Assembly (NCBI GenBank): GCA_035468175.1
Contig: DATITC010000072.1
Location: 1-14,627 of the forward strand
Length of the DNA: 14,627 bases
Source: JAVEDQ01 sp035468175
Lineage (GTDB): Bacteria; Actinomycetota; Actinomycetes; Frankiales; Frankiaceae
Direction: 5' to 3'
The notes under the pieces were generated by a model. The model did no database searches. It saw only the letters and a list, made by a program, of their open reading frames with translations, and was not told the origin of the DNA. The translations under genes and the position numbers were made by a program. Positions 1-6,134 of the stretch are shown piece after piece (the first letter of the stretch is position 1; each line of letters opens with the position of its first letter).

Positions 1-495
1 TGGGCCGGAGAGGCACTCGAACGAATCTTCCGCTCCCACGCCCTCAACCGCGAAGCCAAGCAGTTCCGCAAGGACCGCTACCTGCTGCGCGCCGCCGGCG
101 AGAACCTATCGCCCGAGGAGTCAACCGAGCTCGGCCGGCTCCGCCGCACGCACGAACAGATCGGCCGCGGCTACGAACTCAAGGAAGGCCTCCGCGGCCT
201 GTTCCGCGACGTTGAACCAGACCAGGCCAAGACCTACCTCGACGGCTGGATCAGCGAGGCCAGCGACAGCCAGCTCCCCGCCTTCACACAGCTCGCCCGA
301 CGCATCACCAAGCACTACGACGGCATTCTCAACGCCGTCGAACTCGGCCTCTCCAACAGCCGCCTCGAAGGCATCAACGGCAAGATCCGCCTCATCAACG
401 CCCGCGGCTACGGCCACCACAGCGCCGAATCACTCGCCTCAATGATCCACCTCAACCTCGGCGGAATCCGCCTGGAACTACCCACAGCAACGTGA
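1..495 (+). CDS. ISL3-family transposase, C-terminal part (5' end outside window)
   Basis: The reading frame is open from base 1 and ends at TGA 493-495, giving 164 residues of the C-terminal part of a DDE transposase. The strongest evidence is the motif SNSRLEGINGKIRLINARGYG followed by HHSAESL, spanning bases 355-441. This is the region around the last catalytic Glu of ISL3-type transposases (NxRxEGxNxKIRxxxRxxYGF). The upstream part is rich in charged, helical residues, as expected for this family. The protein would catalyse movement of its own IS element; whether the full copy is intact cannot be judged because the N-terminus and left IS end are missing. It converges on thiD and is unrelated to the conserved genes beside it, so it is an insertion at the edge of the syntenic block. 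Family assignment is by motif memory only. Confidence 0.8.
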   Translation, partial: WAGEALERIFRSHALNREAKQFRKDRYLLRAAGENLSPEESTELGRLRRTHEQIGRGYELKEGLRGLFRDVEPDQAKTYLDGWISEASDSQLPAFTQLARRITKHYDGILNAVELGLSNSRLEGINGKIRLINARGYGHHSAESLASMIHLNLGGIRLELPTAT

Positions 496-503
496 ATAGC
501 TCC
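478..503. repeat. Possible right terminal inverted repeat of the ISL3 element
   Basis: The last codons and stop of the transposase run into ACCCACAGCAACGTGAATAG followed by CTCC. On the opposite strand this reads GGAGCTATTCACGTTGCTGT, similar in style to ISL3-type ends, which usually begin GGCTCTTC and often overlap the end of the transposase gene. The left end is outside the window, so the repeat cannot be paired and the exact boundary, as well as the expected 8-bp target duplication, cannot be fixed. Confidence 0.35.
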
Positions 504-567
504 ACATGTGTTCGAGTATCTCACCGGTCGCCACCAGAAAACACCCTCGGAGCAGCACAAACACAAT

Positions 568-594
568 CTGTGGACAGACACCCGCCATCCACAG
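568..594 (-). terminator. Candidate intrinsic terminator downstream of thiD
   Basis: A perfect 7-bp inverted repeat, CTGTGGA (568-574) and TCCACAG (588-594), encloses a 13-nt loop. Read on the minus strand it lies about 50 nt after the thiD stop, and the stem is followed by ATTGTGTTTGTG, an imperfect U-rich tail. This fits a weak rho-independent terminator for the thiL-thiD transcript. The stem is short and the tail is interrupted by G, so the call is tentative. The arms also contain DnaA-box-like TCCACA cores, which offers another explanation. Confidence 0.35.
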
Positions 595-643
595 GGAGCC
601 GCTGTGATGGCTCGCAACTGTCCACAAGCGGTTACAGGCGCGT

Positions 644-1468
644 CTACCGCCAGCGCCAGCCGTGGTCGACGGGGCCGATTCCGCTTCCGAGCGCGAACCC
701 GGCCGCCAGCGCGCCGGTGACGTACTCCTTCGCGGCCACCGTCGCCGGGACGACGTCGAGCCCCTGCGCCAAGCCGCTCGCGATCGCTGAGGCCAACGTG
801 CAGCCGGTGCCGTGGGTGTGCCGGTTGTCGTATCGAGGAGCACGAAGCTCCTGCCACGTCGAGCCGTCGGTCAGCACATCCACAGACTCGACCTCGTCGG
901 TCAGGTGCCCGCCTTTGATCAGCACCCATGCCGGTCCGAGCGCGAGCATCGCTTCCGCCGCCGGGCGGAAGTCGTCGTAGGAGCGGATGTCGACGCCGGT
1001 CAGCAGCCGCACCTCGTCGGTGTTCGGCGTCGCCACGGTTGCCAGCGGTAGTAAACGCGTTCGGAGCGCCTCGATGGCTTCGTCAGCGAGCAGGAGGTCG
1101 CCGTGCTTACTGACCGCCACCGGGTCCACGACCAACGGCGCCTGCACCGGCGCGAGTACCTCGCTGACCGCGGTGACGATGGCGCTGTTCGCGAGCATCC
1201 CGGTCTTGAGCGCGTCGACGCCGATGTCGTCGACCACGGCGCGGATCTGCCCGACGATCGCGTCGAGCGGCAGCTCCCAGACCCCGGAGACACCGATCGA
1301 GTTCTGCGCGGTGATTGCCGTCAGCGCCGACATCCCGTGAACGCCGCACGCGAGCATCGTCTTGAGGTCGGCCTGGATGCCTGCTCCCCCGCCGGAGTCG
1401 GAACCGGCCACCGTCAGGACGCGGGGCGGGGCGCCGGTGGCAACGCGGGTGGCAGCGGCGTCGGACAC
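644..1468 (-). CDS. thiD: Hydroxymethylpyrimidine/phosphomethylpyrimidine kinase
   Basis: This 274-residue protein is a ribokinase-fold kinase that phosphorylates HMP and then HMP-P to HMP-PP, the pyrimidine half of thiamine. Visible motifs are AGSDSGGGAGIQADLKT (21-37), KTGML (88-92), VVDPVAVSKHG (113-123), the TPN motif (147-149) and HTHGTGCTLASAIA (217-230). The last holds the GTGC anion hole and catalytic Cys223. The length is normal for a single-domain ThiD without a fused ThiE or tenI part. The start is GTG at 1468, 21 bp after the thiL stop; the region before it has only a weak Shine-Dalgarno match, so co-transcription and perhaps coupling with thiL are likely. It is the last gene of the pair, and an IS element lies just beyond its 3' end. 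Confidence 0.95.
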   Translation of the reverse strand: MSDAAATRVATGAPPRVLTVAGSDSGGGAGIQADLKTMLACGVHGMSALTAITAQNSIGVSGVWELPLDAIVGQIRAVVDDIGVDALKTGMLANSAIVTAVSEVLAPVQAPLVVDPVAVSKHGDLLLADEAIEALRTRLLPLATVATPNTDEVRLLTGVDIRSYDDFRPAAEAMLALGPAWVLIKGGHLTDEVESVDVLTDGSTWQELRAPRYDNRHTHGTGCTLASAIASGLAQGLDVVPATVAAKEYVTGALAAGFALGSGIGPVDHGWRWR

Positions 1469-1489
1469 GTTCCGAGACTACGGAGCGGG

Positions 1490-2407
1490 TCAGCTCCGGT
1501 AGTGGTCCCATCCACCGGTGACGGGCGACCCGTCGACGGTCACCGCGGGCCGCCCAGCGCGGACGGTCCCGACCACCACGGCCGCGGGCGGCAGTTGCTG
1601 GACGAACTCGGCCGGCACCGTCCCTGCCAACGCGTGGTCCTCCCCCCCGCTCCACAGCTCCTCGTCGCGCACCCCGTCCGTTCCCAGTAGCCGCAGGCGG
1701 TCGAGGTCGAGGTCGAGCCGCACCCCCGAGGCCGAGGCGATGTGCCCGAGGTCGGCGGCGAGACCGTCGCTCACGTCGATCAGCGAGCTCGCCCCCAGAC
1801 GCGCCAGCTCCGGTCCGAGCACGTATGGCGGAGCCGGCCGACGATGCGCGTCGACGAGTCGGCCGCTGCGAACGCCGTCCTGCAGCAACCGCAAACCGGC
1901 GGCTGACCAACCCAACCGTCCGGCGACGACCACGACGTGACCGGGTCGGGCGCCGGACCGCAGCACCGGCTCCTGGCCCTCGAGGTCACCGAGCGCGGTC
2001 ACGGACAGCACCACCTCGTTCCCCCGGACCACGTCTCCGCCGACCACGAGGGCACGGCCCGCGACGGCTCCCGCGCGGAGGCCATCCGCGAAGCCCTCGG
2101 CGATCTCGACCGCCAGGGTGCTCGGGGCGACCAGGCCGACGAGCAGCGCGGTGGGGCGGGCACCCATGGCGGCGACGTCCGCGAGGTTCTGAGCCGCCGC
2201 CTTGTAGCCGACATCGACCGGGGACGACCAGTCGAGCCGGAAGTGCCGCCCCTCGACCAGCAGGTCAGTGGTCGCGACCACCCGGCCGTCCGGAGCCGGC
2301 ACCACCGCCGCGTCGTCCCCCGGCCCGAGGGGTGGTGGGGGCGCGGCCAACCGTTCGGTGATCCGCGCGATGAGCGCGAACTCACCCGTCTCGCCGACGG
2401 TGGGAAT
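1490..2407 (-). CDS. thiL: Thiamine-monophosphate kinase, apparent ATT start
   Basis: ThiL phosphorylates thiamine monophosphate to the cofactor thiamine diphosphate, the last step of the pathway. Motifs are LGPGDDAAVV (27-36, metal-binding Asp pair), DLLVEGRHF (48-56), NLADVAAMGA (74-83), IDVSDGLAADLGHIA and GGEDHAL near the C-terminus (usually GGEDYEL). The first canonical start codon in frame is TTG 2350, but it would remove the conserved N-terminus, which reads TVGETGEFALIARI when translated upstream. The frame stays open to TAG at 2417-2419 and offers no ATG, GTG, CTG or TTG there. ATT at 2407-2405 lies 6 nt after a perfect AGGAG (2418-2414), so I place the start there (305 residues, normal for the family). 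An out-of-frame ATG at 2412 is too close to the AGGAG. Function is certain; the start is inferred. Confidence 0.9.
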   Translation of the reverse strand: MPTVGETGEFALIARITERLAAPPPPLGPGDDAAVVPAPDGRVVATTDLLVEGRHFRLDWSSPVDVGYKAAAQNLADVAAMGARPTALLVGLVAPSTLAVEIAEGFADGLRAGAVAGRALVVGGDVVRGNEVVLSVTALGDLEGQEPVLRSGARPGHVVVVAGRLGWSAAGLRLLQDGVRSGRLVDAHRRPAPPYVLGPELARLGASSLIDVSDGLAADLGHIASASGVRLDLDLDRLRLLGTDGVRDEELWSGGEDHALAGTVPAEFVQQLPPAAVVVGTVRAGRPAVTVDGSPVTGGWDHYRS

Positions 2408-2418
2408 GGCATTCTCCT
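2405..2418 (-). promoter_or_regulatory. Ribosome binding site and ATT start of thiL
   Basis: On the minus strand AGGAG (2418-2414) is followed by AATGCC and then ATT (2407-2405). The 6-nt spacing is ideal for ATT and leads into the conserved ThiL N-terminus. The ATG inside AATGCC lies 1 nt from the AGGAG and is in another frame. This site decides the thiL start. Confidence 0.55.
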
Positions 2419-2425
2419 AACTGGC

Positions 2426-2434
2426 AAGGGGAGG
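2426..2434 (+). promoter_or_regulatory. Ribosome binding site fixing the TTG start of the RAM-domain gene
   Basis: AAGGGGAGG lies 6 nt before TTG 2441 and is the strongest Shine-Dalgarno sequence in the divergent region. It supports TTG as the start and excludes the long upstream extension. Confidence 0.7.
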
Positions 2435-2440
2435 CACGCG

Positions 2441-2674
2441 TTGGTCCAGGCATACATTCTCATCCAGACCGAGGTCGGCAAGGCCGCCGAGGTGGCCGCC
2501 GCGCTGGGTGAGCTACCCGGCGTGACCCACGCGGAGGACATCACCGGCCCTTACGACGTCATCGTCCGGGCCGAAGCGGCGGACATGGACCAGCTCACGT
2601 CACTCGTCACGGCGCGGATGCACCCGGTCCGCGGACTGACGAGGACCATCACCTGCCCGGTGGTGCACCTCTGA
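2441..2674 (+). CDS. Stand-alone Lrp/AsnC ligand-binding (RAM) domain protein
   Basis: This 77-residue protein equals the C-terminal effector-binding domain of Lrp/AsnC regulators, without the N-terminal helix-turn-helix. It begins MVQAYILIQT, and contains LGELPGVTHAEDITGPYDVI with the typical GxYDvivr turn, and a final TITCPVVHL strand. Such domains form dimers or higher oligomers that bind amino acids. Without a DNA-binding domain it cannot act alone as a classical repressor; it may sense a ligand or partner a full-length Lrp, which is inference. The start is TTG 2441, set by a strong AAGGGGAGG at 2426-2434 with 6-nt spacing; longer frames upstream run antisense to thiL. It diverges from thiL across only 33 bp and is followed 14 bp later by the DUF3515 gene, so those two are probably co-transcribed. 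Confidence 0.85.
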   Translation: MVQAYILIQTEVGKAAEVAAALGELPGVTHAEDITGPYDVIVRAEAADMDQLTSLVTARMHPVRGLTRTITCPVVHL

Positions 2675-2688
2675 CGCGGCCGGCGCCG

Positions 2689-3159
2689 ATGCGCCGCTGC
2701 AGCATGGCAACAGCGACCGTGTTTCTCGCCCTCGTCGCCAGCGGGTGCGGAACCCCCGTGGTCCAGGTGTCCGACGTGCCACAGCCCGACGGCCAGGACG
2801 CGGCGTCGTGTGCCGCCCTGACCGCGGCGCTGCCCAAGCGGGTCGGCGACAAGCTGGACAAGCGCACCGTCGAGCCGAAGAGCCCGCTGATCGCCGCATG
2901 GGGCAAGCCCGCCGTCGTGCTGCGGTGCGGAGTCGGCATCCCGACGACGTACCGCCCGGGGGTCGACCTCACGATCGTGAACAACATCGGCTGGTTCGAG
3001 GACGACCGGCAGGACGACGTGGTCTACACGACGATCACCCGCCAGCCGCGGGTGGCGTTGGCCGTGCCGCGCGCGCAGGCCAGCAGCTTCGAGATCCTGG
3101 TCGACATCGCCGACGTCGTCGGCGCGCACACCCAGGGACCGGACCTCACCGCGCAATGA
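2689..3159 (+). CDS. DUF3515 family putative lipoprotein
   Basis: This 156-residue secreted protein of unknown function starts MRRCSMATATVFLALVASGC. The basic start, hydrophobic run and LVASGC lipobox indicate a lipoprotein whose Cys20 would be lipidated, leaving a mature domain of about 137 residues on the outer face of the membrane. The mature part has paired cysteines (in AASCAALTAALP and VVLRCGVGIP) that could form a disulphide, and conserved-looking stretches VPQPDG and NNIGWFEDD. I recognise this as the actinobacterial DUF3515 family, commonly found beside ddl and the Lrp-like gene. The position next to D-Ala-D-Ala ligase suggests an envelope role, but that is only context. ATG 2689 is chosen over the internal ATG 2704 because it supplies the basic n-region. 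The ddl gene converges on it with a 30-bp gap and no clear terminator. Confidence 0.85.
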   Translation: MRRCSMATATVFLALVASGCGTPVVQVSDVPQPDGQDAASCAALTAALPKRVGDKLDKRTVEPKSPLIAAWGKPAVVLRCGVGIPTTYRPGVDLTIVNNIGWFEDDRQDDVVYTTITRQPRVALAVPRAQASSFEILVDIADVVGAHTQGPDLTAQ

Positions 3160-3189
3160 CCGGTGGGTGAGGGAGCCCCGGGCCGCCGG

Positions 3190-4287
3190 TCAACTCAGCG
3201 CGCTGCCGCGCTCAACCGCCAACTCCACCAGCCGACGGACGAGCTTCGGGTACTCGACCCCCGTCGCCGCCCACATCCGCGGATACATCGACACCGGCGT
3301 GAACCCGGGCATCGTGTTGACCTCGTTCAGCACGATGCCCCCGTCCGCGGTCACGAAGAAGTCGACCCGGGCGAGGCCGGCGCAGTCCAGCGCCGAAAAG
3401 GCCTGCACGGCGACCCGCCGCACCTGCTCGGTCACCTCGGGGGGCAGCTCGGCCGGCACGTCGAACGTCGTGCTGTCGGACAGGTACTTGGCCTCGAAGT
3501 CGTAGAAGTCGAAGTCCGGGCTGACGTGGATCTCCGCCGGAAGCGACGCCTCCGGCACCTCGGTTGCTGCGGCCCCGCCCTGGCCGAGCACACCGCACTC
3601 GACCTCCCGGCCGACGACGCCGGCCTCGATCACCAGCTTGGGGTCGGACTCGCGGGCAAGCGCCAGCGCCGCCGGCAGCTTGTCCCAGGCACTCACCTTG
3701 CTGATCCCCACACTCGAGCCGCCGCGGGCCGGTTTGACGAACACCGGCAGCCCGAGCCGCTCCCGGTCGGCCTCGGTCAGGTCGTCATCCCCCACCAGCA
3801 CCGCGTACGGCGCCTGCGGCAATCCAGCGACCTGCAGCATCGCCTTCATGTGCGCCTTGTCCATGGCGGCGGCGGACGCGAAGACCCCGGACCCGACGTA
3901 GGGCAGACCGGCCATCTCGAGCAGTCCCTGCACTGTGCCGTCCTCGCCGTACGGGCCGTGCAGCACCGGGAAGACGACGTCGAGCGCGACGGGCTCGCCG
4001 CCGTCCAGCGGCCGGTAACCGCGGAACTCCCCGTTCCCGACCAGAACGACCGGCCGGCCGTGCAGCACCTCGGGCAGCGCGGCGCCGTCGATGCTGAACC
4101 CCTGGTCGGCTTCGGGCAGCACCCACGTGCCCTCGCGGGTGATGCCGATCGGGATCAGCTCCCACGGCCCGTCGGCCAGGGCGTCGAGCACACTGCCGGC
4201 CGACACGCAGGAAATCGCGTGCTCACTGCTGCGGCCTCCGAAAAGCACCGCGAGGCGAGGACGGCTCGGTTCTGCGGCGGCGGACAC
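3190..4287 (-). CDS. ddl: D-alanine--D-alanine ligase
   Basis: This 365-residue ATP-grasp enzyme joins two D-Ala residues for peptidoglycan precursor synthesis in the cytoplasm. Visible motifs are VLFGGRSSEHAIS (14-26), VLHGPYGEDG (108-117) for the first substrate, MDKAHMK (142-148), the glycine-rich ATP loop FVKPARGGSSVGI (183-195), ARVDFF (306-311) and the Mg-binding NEVNTMPGFT (321-330). Length is typical. Tyr269 in FEAKYLSDS sits at the omega-loop, whose Tyr is associated with D-Ala rather than D-Lac specificity; residue homology is inferred. The start is GTG 4287, 26 bp after the gpsA stop, with only a weak Shine-Dalgarno. It is the last gene of the plsC-gpsA-ddl series, the same gpsA-ddl neighbourhood as in mycobacteria. 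Confidence 0.96.
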   Translation of the reverse strand: MSAAAEPSRPRLAVLFGGRSSEHAISCVSAGSVLDALADGPWELIPIGITREGTWVLPEADQGFSIDGAALPEVLHGRPVVLVGNGEFRGYRPLDGGEPVALDVVFPVLHGPYGEDGTVQGLLEMAGLPYVGSGVFASAAAMDKAHMKAMLQVAGLPQAPYAVLVGDDDLTEADRERLGLPVFVKPARGGSSVGISKVSAWDKLPAALALARESDPKLVIEAGVVGREVECGVLGQGGAAATEVPEASLPAEIHVSPDFDFYDFEAKYLSDSTTFDVPAELPPEVTEQVRRVAVQAFSALDCAGLARVDFFVTADGGIVLNEVNTMPGFTPVSMYPRMWAATGVEYPKLVRRLVELAVERGSALS

Positions 4288-4313
4288 GCCCGTGACACTA
4301 GCCGTCGGGGCAC

Positions 4314-5324
4314 CTACTCCGACCGCGGCTCGCGGCTCATCAGACTGCGCACGACCTGCGGAATGGGCATCCCCTCGTGCACTGCGAGCACGACGTGCTC
4401 GACGATCGGCATCTCGACGTCACGGGCTTGGGCCAGCCCGAGGATCGCCTCGCACGACTTGACCCCTTCGGCGATCTGGTTCTGCTCCGCGATCACCTCG
4501 GCGAGGCTCATCCCGCGGCCCAACTTCTCGCCGACGGTGCGGTTGCGCGACAGCGGTGAGGAGCAGGTGGCGACGAGATCTCCCATGCCCGCGAGGCCGG
4601 CGAACGTCATCGGATCGGCGCCGTACGCGACCCCGAGTCGGGCCGTCTCGGCCAGTCCGCGCGTCATGATCGTGGCCTTGGTGTTGTCGCCGAAGCCCAT
4701 GCCCGCCGCCATGCCGCAGGCCATCGCGATGACGTTCTTCACCGCACCGCCGAGTTCGCAGCCAACGACATCGGTGTTCGTGTACGGCCGCAGATACGGG
4801 CTGGCGCAGGCTCGCTGCAGCCGCTCGGCGGCCCGCAGGTCGGTGCTCGCGACGACGGTGGCGGACGGATGCCCGCGGGCGATCTCGCCGGCAAGGTTCG
4901 GGCCGGTGACGACGGCGACCTGCGCCTCCGGCACGCCGGCAACGTCCCGGACGACCTCGCTCATCCGTTGCAGCGATGCGAGCTCGACGCCCTTGGCGAG
5001 GCTCACGTAGAGCGCCCCGTCCGGCACCAGCGGAACCCAGCGCCGGAGGTTCTCGCGCAGCGTCTGGGCCGGGAGAGCCAGGACGACGACGGATGCCCCG
5101 TCGAGCGCCTCGGCCGCGTCCCCGGTGGCCCGCACGGCCGCGGGCAGGACGACGTCGGCGAGGTACTCCGGGTTGTGCGACGTCTCGTTGATCGCCGCGG
5201 CGAGCTCGGGGCGTCGCGCCCACAGCCGCACCGGTGTGCCGGCGTCGCAGAGCACCTTCGCGAAGGCGGTCCCCCACGAACCGGCGCCCATGACCGCGAA
5301 GTGCGAGCGGGGGGCGCCGGTCAT
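4314..5324 (-). CDS. gpsA: NAD(P)H-dependent glycerol-3-phosphate dehydrogenase
   Basis: GpsA reduces dihydroxyacetone phosphate to sn-glycerol-3-phosphate, the backbone of phospholipids. The 336-residue protein shows the Rossmann dinucleotide-binding motif GAGSWGT (13-19), VSLAKGVE (107-114), GPNLAGEIA (141-149), the catalytic lysine in GGAVKNVIA (Lys196), GLAGMGDLVATC (243-254) and SRNRTVG (259-265). All are in the normal order and the length is standard. ATG 5324 overlaps the plsC stop by 4 bp (ATGA), so translation is probably coupled to plsC. That pairing makes sense: GpsA supplies glycerol-3-phosphate and PlsC acts on its acylated product. ddl follows downstream after 26 bp. Confidence 0.97.
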   Translation of the reverse strand: MTGAPRSHFAVMGAGSWGTAFAKVLCDAGTPVRLWARRPELAAAINETSHNPEYLADVVLPAAVRATGDAAEALDGASVVVLALPAQTLRENLRRWVPLVPDGALYVSLAKGVELASLQRMSEVVRDVAGVPEAQVAVVTGPNLAGEIARGHPSATVVASTDLRAAERLQRACASPYLRPYTNTDVVGCELGGAVKNVIAMACGMAAGMGFGDNTKATIMTRGLAETARLGVAYGADPMTFAGLAGMGDLVATCSSPLSRNRTVGEKLGRGMSLAEVIAEQNQIAEGVKSCEAILGLAQARDVEMPIVEHVVLAVHEGMPIPQVVRSLMSREPRSE

Positions 5325-6070
5325 GCGGCGGCTCCGTCGACGCGGACGTAACCTGCGCTGCTACGCGACCCGCGGGCGGGATCCCAGACCCGCGCCGGCG
5401 CCGGTACCCCACGCAGCTCGACGAGCTGGTCCCGGATGCGGCTCATCACCGTCGACGTGACCCGTTCGAGCGTCGCGCCGCTCGGAGAAACGCCAACGCC
5501 ATGGGCGCTGAGGTCCAACGGCGGGCCGGCGAGGATCGAGAAGAGCCGCCGCGGCCGTACGCGCAGTCCGGGTCCGAGGACCCGGTGGGCGCCCCAGTGC
5601 GCGACCGGGACGACCGGGACGCCGGTGGCCAGCGCCAGCCGCGCGACCCCGTTCCGGGCCAGCATCGGCCAACCGTCCGGGTCGGTGGTGAGCGTCCCCT
5701 CCGGGTAGATGACGACGAGCTCGCCGCGACGCAGCGCCTCCATCGCGGCCGACAGAGCGTCCGCGGCGTTGGTCCGCTGCCGGTAGACGGGGATCTGGCC
5801 GGCGCCGGCGAGCACGTCCTTCAGGACCGGGGTCTCGAACAGCTCCGACTTGGCCAGGAAGCGCGGTATCCGGCCGAGCTCGAGGACGAAGCGGGCCAAC
5901 AGGACCGGGTCGAGGTTCGCGACGTGGTTGACCGCGAGGATCACTCCGCCGCGCGCCGGGACGTTCGCCCGGCCGCGGTAGTCCGGGATGCTCGCGACCC
6001 CGGCGATGGCCCGCACGAGCGGGATCGCGACCCGCGCCCAAGGCTCCGGGGTCGGCCGGTAACGGGACAC
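5321..6070 (-). CDS. plsC: 1-acyl-sn-glycerol-3-phosphate acyltransferase (PlsC/LPLAT family)
   Basis: This 249-residue acyltransferase is predicted to acylate lysophosphatidate to phosphatidate at the cytoplasmic membrane. The catalytic HX4D motif is NHVANLD (His49, Asp54). Other family motifs are the RFLAKSELF region (70-78), the substrate-binding YPEGT (122-126) and VPVVPVA (151-157). The open frame extends to 6424, but that part runs antisense to cofC and has no family resemblance. I start at GTG 6070, which gives MSRYRPTPEPWARV, a normal short N-terminus; the Shine-Dalgarno there is weak, so a start a few codons away is possible. It leads the plsC-gpsA-ddl operon and overlaps gpsA by 4 bp. 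The enzyme family is clear, but the exact acyl-acceptor is inferred from the GpsA partnership. Confidence 0.88.
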   Translation of the reverse strand: MSRYRPTPEPWARVAIPLVRAIAGVASIPDYRGRANVPARGGVILAVNHVANLDPVLLARFVLELGRIPRFLAKSELFETPVLKDVLAGAGQIPVYRQRTNAADALSAAMEALRRGELVVIYPEGTLTTDPDGWPMLARNGVARLALATGVPVVPVAHWGAHRVLGPGLRVRPRRLFSILAGPPLDLSAHGVGVSPSGATLERVTSTVMSRIRDQLVELRGVPAPARVWDPARGSRSSAGYVRVDGAAA

Positions 6071-6122
6071 GAGAGAGTCATATCCCAGCCTGCTCGATGA
6101 GGTGTTCGCCGACTGCGACGCA

Positions 6123-6134
6123 TAGCTTCGAGCC
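6123..6134 (+). promoter_or_regulatory. Leaderless-type -10 element of cofC
   Basis: TAGCTT (6123-6128) fits the actinobacterial -10 consensus TANNNT. It sits exactly at -12 to -7 if transcription starts at the A of the cofC ATG (6135). No Shine-Dalgarno precedes the ATG (the bases are CGAGCC), which agrees with a leaderless mRNA. No convincing -35 hexamer is seen. Confidence 0.5.

Noticed and set aside
1490..2350. TTG 2350 as the start of thiL
   Set aside because: It would drop the conserved TVGETGEFALIARI region encoded immediately upstream in the same frame, and lacks a Shine-Dalgarno of comparable quality.
3160..3189. Bidirectional terminator between the DUF3515 gene and ddl
   Set aside because: The 30-bp gap is GC-rich but shows no stem with a following T-run on either strand.
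3163..5010. A 615-residue open frame on the plus strand
   Set aside because: It lies antisense to ddl and gpsA, both with complete family motifs. Its composition (rich in R, H, Q, G, D) is typical of a high-GC shadow frame.
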